64,000 bases of DNA from Maricaulis maris MCS10 (GTDB lineage Bacteria; Pseudomonadota; Alphaproteobacteria; Caulobacterales; Maricaulaceae). How positions within the stretch are numbered: position 1 is the stretch's first letter; each line of letters starts with the position of its first letter. The translations under genes and the position numbers were made by a program. The notes beneath the pieces are model-generated. The model had not been told where the DNA came from. It made no database searches and saw only the letters and a program-made list of their open reading frames with translations. The DNA lies in NCBI RefSeq assembly GCF_000014745.1, contig NC_008347.1, forward strand, positions 1,745,501 to 1,809,500, given 5' to 3'. Shown here in pieces: positions 9,395 through 19,373 of the stretch.

Positions 9395-10207
9395 TTACTT
9401 CACCTCTCCGGAATAGAGATTTCGCGCCGCGTCGAGCGCAGCTTTCATCACGTCTGTCAGGGCGGAACGCAACCGGTCGGCCTTGTCGCCATCAAAGGCC
9501 CAGGGCGGGGCTTCGGTCATGTAAGCGGACTGGGCGATTTCCATCTGCAGGGCGTGGATATTCTGGCTCGGACGGCCAAAGGCGCGGGTGATGAAACCGC
9601 CCTTGAAACGGCCATTGACGATGGAGGCATAGTCCTCGTGATCCATCATCGCCTTGACCGCCCAGCGTTCGATCATGCGGTCACAGCTCTCACCGCCATT
9701 CGTGCCCAGATTGAGATCCGGCAGTACGCCTTCAAACAGGCGCGGAACCTCGGATGCTATCGAATGGGCGTCCCACAAGAGCGCATAGCCATGCTCCATC
9801 CGGGTCGCCATCAAGGTCTCGGTCAGGGCGCGGTGGTAGGGATCATAGAACCCGGTCCGGCGCTGCTCGATCTCGTCCTCATTTGGGGCCGCACCCTCGC
9901 GATAGATCGGCGTTCCGTCGAACAGCGTGGTCGGGACCAGCTCGGTTGTCGCCTGACCGGGATAGAGCGACGTGCCCGTAGGATCACGATTGAGGTCGAT
10001 CACATAGCGCGAATAATTGGCGCGAATCACGGTTGCGCCCAGTGTCTCGAGAAAATCGTAGAGTTCGGGGATATGCCAGTCGGTGTCCGGCAAGCCGCCC
10101 GCCGGTTCGCTCAATCGTTCCGCCAGGCCCGGCGGCAGGGCCGTCCCGGAATGCGGCATGGAAACGACAAGCGGCGCGCTGCCGCGCGTGAGGGTGAAAA
10201 CATCCAT
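9395..10207 (-). CDS. hutG: N-formylglutamate deformylase
   Basis: 270 residues of the N-formylglutamate amidohydrolase family, hydrolysing N-formyl-L-glutamate to glutamate and formate. MPHSGT near the N-terminus, NRDP in the middle and LWDAHSI are typical. It is the final step of the five-step hut route and fits the presence of hutF in the divergent operon. Its ATG overlaps the hutH stop codon by one base (TGATG), and hutU follows with no gap. Confidence 0.94.
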   Translation of the reverse strand: MDVFTLTRGSAPLVVSMPHSGTALPPGLAERLSEPAGGLPDTDWHIPELYDFLETLGATVIRANYSRYVIDLNRDPTGTSLYPGQATTELVPTTLFDGTPIYREGAAPNEDEIEQRRTGFYDPYHRALTETLMATRMEHGYALLWDAHSIASEVPRLFEGVLPDLNLGTNGGESCDRMIERWAVKAMMDHEDYASIVNGRFKGGFITRAFGRPSQNIHALQMEIAQSAYMTEAPPWAFDGDKADRLRSALTDVMKAALDAARNLYSGEVK

Positions 10208-11730
10208 CAGGCTATCCCGGGAAGCGTGCCCGCATCCGCCACAAGCCCCCTGCCCGTCACCAGATCACGCGCATTGGCGATATCGGTGGCAAAATAGCGA
10301 TCATCGCCATAGGCGGGAACCTGTTTGCGCAATGTCGCCTTGGCCGTTTCCAGCGTCGGCGAGGAAGTCAGCCCGGCATGGAAATCCGTCCCTTGCGCCC
10401 CGCACAACAATTCGATGCCGACCACGACATGGAGGTTTTCCGCCATTTTCAGCAGGCGGAAGGCGCCATGGGTGGCCATGGAGACATGATCTTCCTGGTT
10501 GGCCGAGGTGGGAATGCTGTCGACCGAGGCCGGATAGGCTTTCTGCTTGTTCTCCGAGACCAGAGCCGCCGCCGTGACATGGGCGATCATGAAGCCGGAA
10601 TTGATGCCCGGATTGGGTGTCAGGAAAGCCGGAAGACCGGACACCGCCGGGTCGGTCAAAAGCGCGATGCGGCGCTCGCAGATCGAGCCGATTTCGCAGG
10701 CTGCCATGGCGATCTGGTCGGCGGCGAAGGCGACCGGTTCGGCGTGGAAATTGCCGCCGGAAATGGCCTCGTCCGTGTCCGTGAAGATCAGCGGATTGTC
10801 GGTGACCGCATTGGCTTCGCGCTCCAGCACGGCGCCGGCCTGGCGCAGGAGATCGAGCACGGCACCCATGACCTGGGGCTGGCAACGCAGGCAGTACGGG
10901 TCCTGGATTTTCTCGCAGCCTTCATGGCTGGACAGGATGCCGGAGCCATCGAGCAGGCCCCGCAGCGCCGCCGCGACATCGATCTGGCCGGGATGGCCGC
11001 GCAGGCTGTGAATGCGCGGATCAAAGGGCGCGACCGAGCCCTTGGCGGCGTCGACACTGAGCGCTCCGGATACAAGGGCAGCCTGAAAGCCGGCCTCGAC
11101 CTCGAACAGGCCGGCAAGAGCCAGCGCGGTCGAGGTCTGGGTTCCGTTGAGCAGGGCAAGACCCTCTTTCGGGCCGAGTTGAACCGGCTTCAGACCGGCT
11201 TTCGCAAGCGCGTCGGAGGCCGGCATGCGCTGCCCCTGCCACGTCGCTTCACCTGCCCCGATCAGGGCGGCGGACATGTGCGCCAATGGTGCCAGATCAC
11301 CGGAGGCACCAACCGAGCCCTGCGACGGGATGACCGGCAGCACGTCGGCATCAAGCAGCGCTTGCATGGCTGCAATCGTTGTCCAGCGCACGCCCGATGC
11401 GCCGCGCCCCAGGCTGGCCAGCTTCAAAGCCATGACCAGGCGGACGATGCGGCTGTCCAATGCTTCGCCAATCCCGGCGGCATGGGACAGGACGAGCCGT
11501 TCCTGCAGGGTCGCCAGCTCGTCATCGGCGATACGGGTCTGGGCCAGCTTGCCGAAACCGGTGTTGAGGCCATAAACCGCCTCGCCCGAAGCAATCAGGC
11601 GGTCGACCGTGGCAGCCGCAGCATCGACACCGGCCTTGGCCTCCGGGTCGATCCGGATTGTCGCGCCTCGCCAGATGTCCGCCCAGTCGGCCAGCACCAT
11701 GGCGCCGGGTTTGATGGTCACAGTCGTCAC
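10207..11730 (-). CDS. hutH: Histidine ammonia-lyase
   Basis: 507 residues. It deaminates histidine to urocanate, the entry step of the pathway. The Ala-Ser-Gly triad that cyclises to the MIO electrophile is at residues 142-144 in [20 protein letters not shown] lies at 53-60. The start is taken as GTG 11730: it overlaps the hutI stop codon by four bases (GTGA) and has AGGAG 7 bases upstream. An ATG further out at 11781 would lie within hutI and has no such support. Confidence 0.96.
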   Translation of the reverse strand: MTTVTIKPGAMVLADWADIWRGATIRIDPEAKAGVDAAAATVDRLIASGEAVYGLNTGFGKLAQTRIADDELATLQERLVLSHAAGIGEALDSRIVRLVMALKLASLGRGASGVRWTTIAAMQALLDADVLPVIPSQGSVGASGDLAPLAHMSAALIGAGEATWQGQRMPASDALAKAGLKPVQLGPKEGLALLNGTQTSTALALAGLFEVEAGFQAALVSGALSVDAAKGSVAPFDPRIHSLRGHPGQIDVAAALRGLLDGSGILSSHEGCEKIQDPYCLRCQPQVMGAVLDLLRQAGAVLEREANAVTDNPLIFTDTDEAISGGNFHAEPVAFAADQIAMAACEIGSICERRIALLTDPAVSGLPAFLTPNPGINSGFMIAHVTAAALVSENKQKAYPASVDSIPTSANQEDHVSMATHGAFRLLKMAENLHVVVGIELLCGAQGTDFHAGLTSSPTLETAKATLRKQVPAYGDDRYFATDIANARDLVTGRGLVADAGTLPGIA

Positions 11731-12935
11731 TGCCACTCTCCTGCGAGGATGCGGCCATGCAGTGGCCGGCGTCCGATCCATTGAATGATTTCTGCGGGAC
11801 GTTCGACGTCCCAGATGGCGAGGTCGGCGGCCTTGCCAACCTCCAGCGTGCCGATCTCGCCGTGTAGCCCGAGCGCCCGCGCGGCATTGCGGGTCATCCC
11901 GGCAAAGGCTTCCGGCAAGGTCAGACCGAACAGGATGCAGGCCATGTTGGCCGCCGTCAGCAAGGATACCAGCGGCGAGGTGCCGGGATTGGCGTCGGTC
12001 GCTACCGCCATGTCGACGCCCGCGGCCCGCATTGCCTCGACGGGCGGTTTTTTCGTCTCGTTCAAGGCGTAGAAGGCGCCCGGCAGCAACACACCGACCG
12101 TGCCGGCCTTGGCCATCGCCGCAATGCCCTCAGCATTCGTGTATTCGATATGGTCGGCCGACAGGCCACCGAATTCGGCAACCAGCCTGGCGCCGCCAGT
12201 ATCAGACAATTGGTCGGCATGGAGCTTGACTGGCAAGCCGGCAGCCTTGGCGGCAATGAAGAGGCGTCGGGTTTCTTCAGGTGAGAAGCCGATGCCTTCG
12301 CAATAGGCGTCCACAGCATCGGCGAGACCTTCGCGGGCGGCTTCGCGGATCAGCGGGATGCAAATCTCGTCGATATAGCGACCACTCTCACCCTTGTACT
12401 CCGGCGGCACGGCATGGGCTGCGAGCAGGGTCGCCGAGACCCGCATGCCCGAGGCCCGTTCAACGCCGCGCGCGGCCCGCAACATGGTGCGCTCGCTCTC
12501 ACGCGTCAGCCCGTAGCCGGACTTGATCTCGACCGTGCCGACACCTTCCTGTGCCAATGCATCAATCCGAGTCAGCGCCCCCGCCGCCAGCTCGGCCGCG
12601 CCCGCCGCACGGGTAGCCTCGACAGACCGCGCGATGCCGCCGCCGGAGCGCGAAATGCTTTCATAACTCTCCCCGCCCAGACGACGCTCGAACTCGTCCG
12701 AGCGGTCACCGGCAAAGACGAGGTGGGTGTGACAGTCGATCAGCGCGGGTGTCACCCAACGGCTGGCCAGGCGTTCGGTCTCCCGGGCCTCGCCCGGGAT
12801 CTCGGACATCGGGCCGATCCAGGCGATCCGCCCGTCCTTGATACCCAGCGCCGCCTTTTCGATGACGCCATAGCCGTCATCTCCAGCGACCATGGTCGCC
12901 AGTCGGGCTTCGGTCAGCAGGCGATCGAATTGCAT
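11727..12935 (-). CDS. hutI: Imidazolonepropionase
   Basis: About 402 residues of the amidohydrolase superfamily, opening the imidazolone ring to give N-formimidoyl-glutamate. The metal motif [10 protein letters not shown] follows the N-terminal strand, with HADQ and ATDANPG later. ATG 12935 sits 9 bases after GGGAG; ATG 12941, two codons earlier, is also possible. First gene of the leftward hut operon, divergent from hutF across an 86-bp gap that holds the HutC operator. Confidence 0.95.
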   Translation of the reverse strand: MQFDRLLTEARLATMVAGDDGYGVIEKAALGIKDGRIAWIGPMSEIPGEARETERLASRWVTPALIDCHTHLVFAGDRSDEFERRLGGESYESISRSGGGIARSVEATRAAGAAELAAGALTRIDALAQEGVGTVEIKSGYGLTRESERTMLRAARGVERASGMRVSATLLAAHAVPPEYKGESGRYIDEICIPLIREAAREGLADAVDAYCEGIGFSPEETRRLFIAAKAAGLPVKLHADQLSDTGGARLVAEFGGLSADHIEYTNAEGIAAMAKAGTVGVLLPGAFYALNETKKPPVEAMRAAGVDMAVATDANPGTSPLVSLLTAANMACILFGLTLPEAFAGMTRNAARALGLHGEIGTLEVGKAADLAIWDVERPAEIIQWIGRRPLHGRILAGEWQ

Positions 12936-12969
12936 CGGCATAGGCTCCCGGGGACTTTGCAAGCAGCTA

Positions 12970-12983
12970 ATTGTCTATACAAT
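12970..12983. promoter_or_regulatory. HutC operator between divergent hut operons
   Basis: ATTGTCTATACAAT, a near-perfect 14-bp palindrome matching the TTGTnTAnACAA pattern known for HutC repressor sites. It sits midway between hutI and hutF, and hutC is encoded in the same regulon. One site could control both operons. HutC is normally released by urocanate. Confidence 0.8.
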
Positions 12984-13021
12984 AAATCCCGCTTTTCGAG
13001 TCTGTCCAGCCGGGAGACACC

Positions 13022-14395
13022 GTGTCCGCTGATTTTCATCTCGCTTGCGCGCTGCTGCCCGATGGCTGGGCCAGGGATGTCCGACTGAGCGTCGGTCCCG
13101 ATGGTGCCATTACGGCCCTGTCCGTCGGCGAAGCCGCCCAGCCCGGCGACACCCGTCTGGGCACAATCTTGCCCGGCATGACCAATCTCCACTCGCACGC
13201 CTTCCAGCGGGCAATGGCTGGCCTGTCAGAACGGCGCGGGTCTGGCACGGACAGTTTCTGGTCCTGGCGCGAGATCATGTACCGCTTTCTCGACCGGCTC
13301 GACCCCGACGCCGTGGAAGCGATCGCGGCCATGGTGCAGGTGGAGATGCTGGAGGCGGGCTTCACCGCGGTCGGCGAATTCCACTATCTGCATCACGCGC
13401 CGGATGGCTCGCCTTACGACGATGCCGGCGAGATGGCGGCCCGCATTTGCGCGGCGGCGACAACAACCGGCATGGCGTTGACCATGCTGCCGGTCTTCTA
13501 TCGCTGGTCCGGTTTCAAACAGGCACCGGCTACACCGGGCCAGCGCCGCTTCAACGCCGATCCCGACCTTTACGCCAGGCTCGTCGAACGGGCGCGGCAC
13601 CATGCCGGCCAGCTTCCGCACGCTGTAGTCGGCATCGCGCCGCACTCGCTGCGAGCGGCCTCGATGGATGATATCCGTGCAATCCTGCCACTGGCGGACG
13701 GCGGACCGGTCCATATCCACATTGCCGAGCAGACCGGCGAGGTCGACGCCTGTATCGACGCCACCGGCGCCCGCCCTGTTCGCCATCTCCTGGACCGACA
13801 ACCGGTCAATGACAGCTGGTGCCTGGTCCACGCCACCCACATGGACGCCGGCGAGGTCCGCGACCTGGCCGCCAGCGGCGCGGTCGCGGGCCTGTGTCCC
13901 ATGACCGAAGCCAGCCTGGGCGACGGGTTGTTTCCGGCGGTGGACTATCTCGCTGCCGGCGGTCGTTTCGGCATCGGCTCGGACAGTCATATCCGCATCG
14001 ACCTGGCCGAAGAGCTGCGCCTGCTGGAATACGGCCAGCGCCTGACGCGACGCGAGCGCAATGTGCTCTCCGCGCCCGGTGTCAGCACAGGTCGTCACCT
14101 GTTCGATGCAGCCTGCGAGGGCGGCGCACAGGCGATCGGACAGGCGACCGGCCGCATCGCCGTCGGTCAGCGCGCCGACCTGGTCGAGCTCGACGAGAGC
14201 CACCCGGTCCTCGCAGGGCGTTCCGGCGACGCGCTGATCGACAGCTGGCTGTTCGCCGGCGACGCGCGGCAGGTGCGCAGCGTCCATGTCGGCGGGATCC
14301 CGCGCGTCATTGACGGGCAGGCCACATGCCGTGAGACAGTGTCCCGACGCTATGAAAAGACCCTGCAATCCATCATGGCGGGCTGGACGACATGA
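13022..14395 (+). CDS. hutF: Formimidoylglutamate deiminase
   Basis: 457 residues of the amidohydrolase superfamily. It converts N-formimidoyl-L-glutamate to N-formylglutamate and ammonia, feeding HutG. LHSHAFQRAMAG carries the first metal histidines. IAPHSLRA, HIAEQTGEV and GSDSHIRIDL are also family-typical. GTG start with GGGAG 5 bases upstream. Its presence shows the organism uses the HutF/HutG five-step route rather than direct formiminoglutamase. Confidence 0.95.
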   Translation: MSADFHLACALLPDGWARDVRLSVGPDGAITALSVGEAAQPGDTRLGTILPGMTNLHSHAFQRAMAGLSERRGSGTDSFWSWREIMYRFLDRLDPDAVEAIAAMVQVEMLEAGFTAVGEFHYLHHAPDGSPYDDAGEMAARICAAATTTGMALTMLPVFYRWSGFKQAPATPGQRRFNADPDLYARLVERARHHAGQLPHAVVGIAPHSLRAASMDDIRAILPLADGGPVHIHIAEQTGEVDACIDATGARPVRHLLDRQPVNDSWCLVHATHMDAGEVRDLAASGAVAGLCPMTEASLGDGLFPAVDYLAAGGRFGIGSDSHIRIDLAEELRLLEYGQRLTRRERNVLSAPGVSTGRHLFDAACEGGAQAIGQATGRIAVGQRADLVELDESHPVLAGRSGDALIDSWLFAGDARQVRSVHVGGIPRVIDGQATCRETVSRRYEKTLQSIMAGWTT

Positions 14396-15126
14396 CCAAC
14401 TGGCGCGATCAGCTTCAGCTTGATGGTGAGGGTCCGGTCTATGACCAGATCCGCCAAGCCATCCTGTCCCGCATCCGCAGCGGCAGCTGGGCACCAGGCT
14501 ACCGCCTGCCATCCGAGGCCGACCTGTGCGATCATTTCGGTACCGCCCGGATGACAGTCAGCCGGGCACTGCGTTCCCTGACCGAGGACGGGCTGGTGAT
14601 CCGCAAACGCCGCGCCGGCAGCTTTGTCGCCCAGCCCGACGCCCCGGCGGCGCTATTGAAAATCATCGACATGGCCAGCGCCATTCCCGCGCGCGGTCAG
14701 CGCTATGGCTATCAATGCCTGGGCAGCGCGACCATCCCGGCGGGCGAGGACACGGCGCGCCAGATGCGCCTCTTGCCCGGTGCTCGCGTGCAACATGTCC
14801 GCTGCCTGCATTCTGCTGACGGCCAGCCGGTAGAACTGGAGGAACGCTGGATCAATCTCGCCTTGCTTCCGGATGTTGCCCAGGCCGACTTCACGGCCGA
14901 AGGCCCCGGCGGCTGGCTGCTGCGGCAAACCCCCTGGACCGAAGCCGAGCACACCGTCTCGGCTGTCAATGCCGACCCGGTCCTCGCCGCCTGCCTCGGT
15001 ATCGAACCGGGCGCCGCCTGCCTGGTCCTTGAACGCCGTACCTTCCAGGGCGACGACGTCGTCACCCTCGCCCGCCTCACCCACCCGGGCGACCGCCATG
15101 TGATGAGCGAGCGTTTTGCGCCTTAA
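14392..15126 (+). CDS. hutC: Histidine utilisation repressor, GntR/HutC family
   Basis: 244 residues. An N-terminal GntR winged-helix domain (about 15-82, including the YRLPSEADLCDHFG helix region) is followed by a UTRA effector domain, which in HutC binds urocanate. The ATG overlaps the hutF stop (ATGA), so it is translationally coupled to hutF. The operator at 12970-12983 would make the system autoregulated. Confidence 0.93.
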   Translation: MTNWRDQLQLDGEGPVYDQIRQAILSRIRSGSWAPGYRLPSEADLCDHFGTARMTVSRALRSLTEDGLVIRKRRAGSFVAQPDAPAALLKIIDMASAIPARGQRYGYQCLGSATIPAGEDTARQMRLLPGARVQHVRCLHSADGQPVELEERWINLALLPDVAQADFTAEGPGGWLLRQTPWTEAEHTVSAVNADPVLAACLGIEPGAACLVLERRTFQGDDVVTLARLTHPGDRHVMSERFAP

Positions 15127-15155
15127 AGACGTCGGCGACCGACAGCCTGCCAAAA

Positions 15156-15240
15156 GCGCCCCCACACTGACCTCGTGACATCGTCTGTCACCTTTGATCC
15201 GACGGTCAGCCGGCGGCGTCTGCGTCAGATGCGGGGGCGC
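15156..15240. repeat. Imperfect inverted repeat downstream of hutC
   Basis: GCGCCCCCACACTGAC at 15156-15171 pairs imperfectly with GTCAGATGCGGGGGCGC at 15224-15240. A smaller hairpin GTGACA-TCGTC-TGTCAC lies inside. It fills the convergent gap between hutC and the NTF2-like gene and may end both transcripts. No clear U-tract. Confidence 0.45.
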
Positions 15241-15259
15241 GTGGCGTTCAGCTCAGGAC

Positions 15260-15787
15260 CTAGTCCCGAGCATCCATGATCGCAGTGTGAGCGACTTTCC
15301 ATTGGCCGGACTGCCGAACCAGGACGAGATGAAAATGGGTTCGGCGCAGTTCGCGGCCCGCAACGGCTGAGGGCCCCCGATTGCCGTCCGTGTAGAGGTG
15401 CAGCACGGCCGTATCGTCACCGAGCGCACGCATCGAGATCAATTCCATGTTTTCTGCCTCTGTCCGCGAAACCCCGGGACCGAAGGCCGGGAAGAGCCGG
15501 TTCTCGAGGAAGTCGGCAAGAGACGGAGCGTCGGTGAACATGCGGGCATAGGCATTGATCCACTCCGTGTCGTCGGTGTGAAGTGCGATGAAAGCATCGG
15601 TATTCTCTTCGCTCCACGCGTCCCGATAAGAGCGCAGGAAGTCCAGCAAGGCCTGGCGCTGGTCAGAGCCTGCTTCGACACCGATCTCCCGATAGGCGGG
15701 AATTTGGCGCCTTTCCTGGGCCTGCGCCTCGGTCGCGAGCATGGGCAGGGCGATTGCCAGGGCGATCATGGAGAATGTGTTGGGCAT
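15260..15787 (-). CDS. Secreted SnoaL/DUF4440-like (NTF2-fold) protein
   Basis: About 175 residues with a signal peptide (hydrophobic core at 6-18, likely cleavage after EAQA). The mature part has the NTF2-like layout: an initial helix (LLDFLRSYRDAWSEENTDAF), an HTDDTEWIN segment and a closing strand ending WKVAHTAIMDAR. These small cone-shaped domains may be enzymes or ligand binders, and the function here is unknown. Start 15787 is supported by AAGGA 8 bases upstream. It is divergent from the LytTR regulator 102 bases away, which suggests a possible regulatory link. Confidence 0.7.
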   Translation of the reverse strand: MPNTFSMIALAIALPMLATEAQAQERRQIPAYREIGVEAGSDQRQALLDFLRSYRDAWSEENTDAFIALHTDDTEWINAYARMFTDAPSLADFLENRLFPAFGPGVSRTEAENMELISMRALGDDTAVLHLYTDGNRGPSAVAGRELRRTHFHLVLVRQSGQWKVAHTAIMDARD

Positions 15788-15889
15788 GTTTGATGTCCTT
15801 TGATGGTGTGCGTTAGGTTTGCCGCCGTCCCGGCAGCTGGTGCCTGCTTGCCCGGGCATGCCTGTCCGCAGCCAGGATATCGTCGCGAA

Positions 15890-16675
15890 ATGTCGCTTAT
15901 TGACGCGAATGGTCCCAAACTGACCGCAACGCCATCAAGCCTTTGGCATCATGATGCCGGACTGCTTTGCGGGGTTTGGCTGTTCATGACGTCGACCTTC
16001 GTCGTCGGTGGTGCCTATGACACAGACGAATTTGCCCCGTTGCACCGCATCGCGTTCTGGCTGCTCACAGCCGCCATGGTGGTTTTCCAGCCGGTCATTC
16101 TGGAGCGCCTGTTCAGCCGCTTCACACCCGCCACCCTGGTCGGCGCCTGGCTGGCTGCCACGGGCGCTGTCCTCGTGGCGATCCCGGTCGTGGCGATCGA
16201 GATACACCTGTTGAAGTCGACCCCATTATTGCCGCGAGCGGCCGACCCGTGGATCCAATTCATACCCTTCATCGGCGCGCCTGTTTTGATCGTTGCAGGA
16301 TTCGTCCTGTTTCTGCGCTTCTCCTGGGAGCGCAGGCACCTGGACTACAAGACGCAGCTCTCCAGACCTGCCAACAAGCCGGCTTCGGCACGCGGGCCGA
16401 TCGGACCGGAAACACTCTATGTCCGGTCGCAGGATCACTATCTCGAGATAACCACCGAAGGTGGGCGGCGCTTCATTCGGGGCCGCCTCGCAGACTTGAG
16501 CACCGGCAGTGACGTGTTTGGCTTCACACCCCATCGGTCCTGGTGGGTCGCAGATCGGGCGATCGAATCCTGCCGGCGTGACGGTCGTGACCTGCGGCTT
16601 GTCCTGAGCGATGGCACGGATGTGCCGGTCAGTCGGTCACGCCGGGAGTTGGTCCGGGCGCGAGGCTTGATCTGA
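15890..16675 (+). CDS. Membrane-anchored LytTR-domain transcription regulator
   Basis: About 261 residues. Four hydrophobic segments fill roughly residues 20-145. A C-terminal LytTR DNA-binding domain follows (LYVRSQDHYLEI through SRRELVRARGL). No receiver or kinase domain is present, so it belongs to the membrane-bound LytTR group, often found in small regulator/target pairs. ATG 15890 is taken as start because the upstream reading frame is not protein-like; the Shine-Dalgarno is weak. Its target may be itself and the divergent secreted protein. Confidence 0.78.
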   Translation: MSLIDANGPKLTATPSSLWHHDAGLLCGVWLFMTSTFVVGGAYDTDEFAPLHRIAFWLLTAAMVVFQPVILERLFSRFTPATLVGAWLAATGAVLVAIPVVAIEIHLLKSTPLLPRAADPWIQFIPFIGAPVLIVAGFVLFLRFSWERRHLDYKTQLSRPANKPASARGPIGPETLYVRSQDHYLEITTEGGRRFIRGRLADLSTGSDVFGFTPHRSWWVADRAIESCRRDGRDLRLVLSDGTDVPVSRSRRELVRARGLI

Positions 16676-16692
16676 GCCACAGCGCCACAGCA

Positions 16693-18747
16693 TCAAAACC
16701 CGACCCGAACGCCAATGCTCACTCCCCGCTCCTCGCCCGGAAAGTAACGGTCTGAGCCGAAAGCGTAGTCGGCGCGCTCGGCGTAGCGGGTGTTGAGCAG
16801 GTTTCTAATAGCGCCGAAAATTTCCGCGCCCTCGCGCCATTGATAGCGGGCGCGCAGGTGAAACAGGTCGTGTCCGTCATAGCTGTGCAGATTGCCAGCA
16901 TCGGTGAAGTAGCGACCCATGTGCGACCATTCCAGCTCGCCACTGAAGCGCGCGGTGGGTTGCCATCGGGCACGCACATTCCACAACCATTCCGGGGCGG
17001 TGTCGATCTCGGCTCCCGCGCGGATGGTCTCGCTGGCAGTGCTGACCGGCCGGTCGAAATCATAGAGGTGACGGGCCCAGCTGCCGGCCAGGTTGAATGT
17101 CAGCGTCGATGAAGCCAGCCAGTCCAGCGCCAGTTCCAGCCCGTGATGCCGGGTCTGGCCACCCGTCACATTGAAGCCGTCGGCATCGCGGAAAAAAACA
17201 TTGTGCTTTTTCATGGCAAAAGCGGTCACGGACCAGTCGAAGCGCGCGCCGCCGCGCCGGTATCCAATCTCGAAACTGTCCAGTGTTTCCGGCTCGATGC
17301 CGTCAATCACCTGACCTGGCTGCAGCCGGTAGAGCTCGGCGGTCTGCGGCGCCCGGGCCCCGCGTGCGAGGCGGGTCACGACATGGCTCGAGGTATTGAT
17401 CTGCCAGCTGGCACCGACATGAGGCAGGACGAGATCATAGCCGTCGCTTCGGTCGGCGACGCGCAGATAGCGCCCAATGGCGTTGTCGGCGAGCCGGTTA
17501 TCATAGTCATATTGCACCCGCTCGAGCCGCAATCCGGCTTGCAGGCGCAAGGCATCGGACGCGTCCCAATACCCCTGCCCGTAGACCGCCGTCAGCGTGC
17601 TATCCACGGTGTAGTCATAATGTTCGCCCTGGACGAAGGAGAAGAGGGTCGGGCGGGTCTGGGTTTCGCGCAGCGTGCCGGTCGTGGCTTCGACATCGGC
17701 GCCCAGCACCCACTCGCCCCATCCGGTCTGCCGGGTCAGCGAGGTTTGCACGCCCGCGCTGGCATGGCCGCTTTCCTCGAGAGCCTCGGAGGGCAGGAAA
17801 TGCATCAGGAAATCCATCTCGTTGGCGCGCAGATAGGGGGTGACCTGCCATTGCGTGAGGGCGTCGGCCTGACCGCTCAGGCTGAGCGTCAGACGCAGGG
17901 CCTGCGCGTTGCGAAAGGCTTCCGGATCTCCATTCCTGCGCGCCAGATCAAGATTGCGATAGGCGTCGAGACCGCCGACATAGCCGGCGGTTTCCTGCTG
18001 CAAGCTCACCAGAGCCGCCGTGGCCCGCCAGTCAAAGCGCGGCATCGCGCCATCGAGCCGCACCAGGGTTTCAACCCGATCGAGGCCGGCTTCGTCACGC
18101 CAGCCATCTTCGTGCTGCCCCGCTATGGCAAGCAGAGCCGACGCTCCGTCGCCGGGACGGGAGATGATCAGCTGTCCGCGTCGCCGCCCGAAAGACCCCA
18201 GCTCAGCCTCGAACCCCGATGCCGTGTCCGCGGCGGTCGGGGTCAGGTAGTTGATGACACCGTGAAGCCCGTTCGAACCCTGCAGGGCCGATCCAGGTCC
18301 ACGCACAATTTCGATCCCACCAGACAGCCCGTTCAGGGCCTCGAACAGGCCATTCACATTGGCAAAGCCGGCGGCGCGCAGCGGGATGCCGTCCTCCAGA
18401 TAGAGGAAGGATCCGGCCCCTGCCCCGCCGGTCAGGACCGGCGAGCGGATGGCGGCAAGATGTTCGGCGCCATTGCCGCGGTTCAGCGCCACACCGGGCA
18501 CACGGGCCAGAATTTCGGCGGGATGCTGGGCCGCCGTCCGGATGAGCGTGTCGCCGTCAATCCGGGTGACCGGCAGGATGGTCGCGTCGACCGCCTCGCC
18601 GCTGCGCGCGCCGGTGACCACGATCACATCATCCCGATTGAACACATCATCCCGATTATTGCCCGGCAGCGGGCCCTGGGCAGCCGCGCCGGCAGCCAGC
18701 ATGACGCTCGCCGCAAGCCCAGCCAGTCCTGGTTCACCCATCCGCAT
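16693..18747 (-). CDS. TonB-dependent outer-membrane receptor, coupled to the his operon
   Basis: 684 residues. A signal peptide (to about residue 23), a plug domain with VIVVTGAR as a candidate TonB box, VPGVALNRGNG and IEIVRGPGSALQG, then a 22-strand-type barrel ending in the C-terminal GVRVGF expected of outer-membrane proteins. A short RDDVFN direct duplication lies before the TonB box. Its ATG overlaps the hisIE stop by one base (TGATG), so it is the last gene of the histidine biosynthesis operon. Its substrate is unknown. Position suggests histidine, a histidine-metal complex or another his-regulated nutrient; that is inference. Confidence 0.9.
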   Translation of the reverse strand: MRMGEPGLAGLAASVMLAAGAAAQGPLPGNNRDDVFNRDDVIVVTGARSGEAVDATILPVTRIDGDTLIRTAAQHPAEILARVPGVALNRGNGAEHLAAIRSPVLTGGAGAGSFLYLEDGIPLRAAGFANVNGLFEALNGLSGGIEIVRGPGSALQGSNGLHGVINYLTPTAADTASGFEAELGSFGRRRGQLIISRPGDGASALLAIAGQHEDGWRDEAGLDRVETLVRLDGAMPRFDWRATAALVSLQQETAGYVGGLDAYRNLDLARRNGDPEAFRNAQALRLTLSLSGQADALTQWQVTPYLRANEMDFLMHFLPSEALEESGHASAGVQTSLTRQTGWGEWVLGADVEATTGTLRETQTRPTLFSFVQGEHYDYTVDSTLTAVYGQGYWDASDALRLQAGLRLERVQYDYDNRLADNAIGRYLRVADRSDGYDLVLPHVGASWQINTSSHVVTRLARGARAPQTAELYRLQPGQVIDGIEPETLDSFEIGYRRGGARFDWSVTAFAMKKHNVFFRDADGFNVTGGQTRHHGLELALDWLASSTLTFNLAGSWARHLYDFDRPVSTASETIRAGAEIDTAPEWLWNVRARWQPTARFSGELEWSHMGRYFTDAGNLHSYDGHDLFHLRARYQWREGAEIFGAIRNLLNTRYAERADYAFGSDRYFPGEERGVSIGVRVGF

Positions 18748-19373
18748 CAGGCCGGTTTGGATGCCCGGACTGCATGGCGGTTACGCAGCACGTCGACGAC
18801 GTCTTCCAGACCCAGTTCCCGCGATTCCAGCAGGACCATCAGGTGGAACAACAAGTCAGCGGCTTCACCGGCCAGCGCTTCCTTGCTTTCCGACACGGCC
18901 GCCATCGCCACTTCCACGCCCTCTTCGCCGACTTTCTGGGCCGGGCGCTTGGGCGCTTTGGCCATCAGGCTGCCAACATAGGAGCCCTTGGTCTTGTCTT
19001 TCTTGCGCTTGCGGATGATGGCGCGCAAATGAGCGAGGAAACCCAGTCCCGGACCCGGGTCATCCCCGAAACAACTGACCGTGCCGGTATGGCAGGCAGG
19101 GCCTTTCGGCTTGACCTCAACCAGCAACGCGTCGCTGTCGCAATCGGCAGCAAGGTTGACCAGTTTGAACGTGTTGCCGGAGGTTTCGCCCTTCTTCCAA
19201 AGGCGCTGTTTGGAGCGCGAGAAGAAGTGGACCTTGCCGCTCTTGATCGTCGTGGCCAAGGCCTCGGCATTCATATAGCCCAGCATCAATACCTGCCGGG
19301 TGGCCGCGTCCTGGATGATCGCCGGGATCAGGCCATCGCCCTTTTTCCAGTCGAGCGTCTTTTCATCAATCAT
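18747..19373 (-). CDS. hisIE: Bifunctional phosphoribosyl-AMP cyclohydrolase / phosphoribosyl-ATP pyrophosphatase
   Basis: 208 residues. The HisI domain occupies about 1-110 with the zinc-site stretch [10 protein letters not shown] and [12 protein letters not shown]. The HisE domain fills the C-terminal part with [13 protein letters not shown] and [13 protein letters not shown]. Together they do the second and third steps of histidine synthesis. The start overlaps the hisF stop by four bases (ATGA) and the stop overlaps the receptor start by one. Confidence 0.96.
   Translation of the reverse strand: MIDEKTLDWKKGDGLIPAIIQDAATRQVLMLGYMNAEALATTIKSGKVHFFSRSKQRLWKKGETSGNTFKLVNLAADCDSDALLVEVKPKGPACHTGTVSCFGDDPGPGLGFLAHLRAIIRKRKKDKTKGSYVGSLMAKAPKRPAQKVGEEGVEVAMAAVSESKEALAGEAADLLFHLMVLLESRELGLEDVVDVLRNRHAVRASKPA

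Noticed and set aside
17143-18981. A 612-codon open frame opposite the TonB receptor and hisIE
   Set aside because: It is antisense to two recognised genes, has no protein-like motifs, and crosses their boundary.
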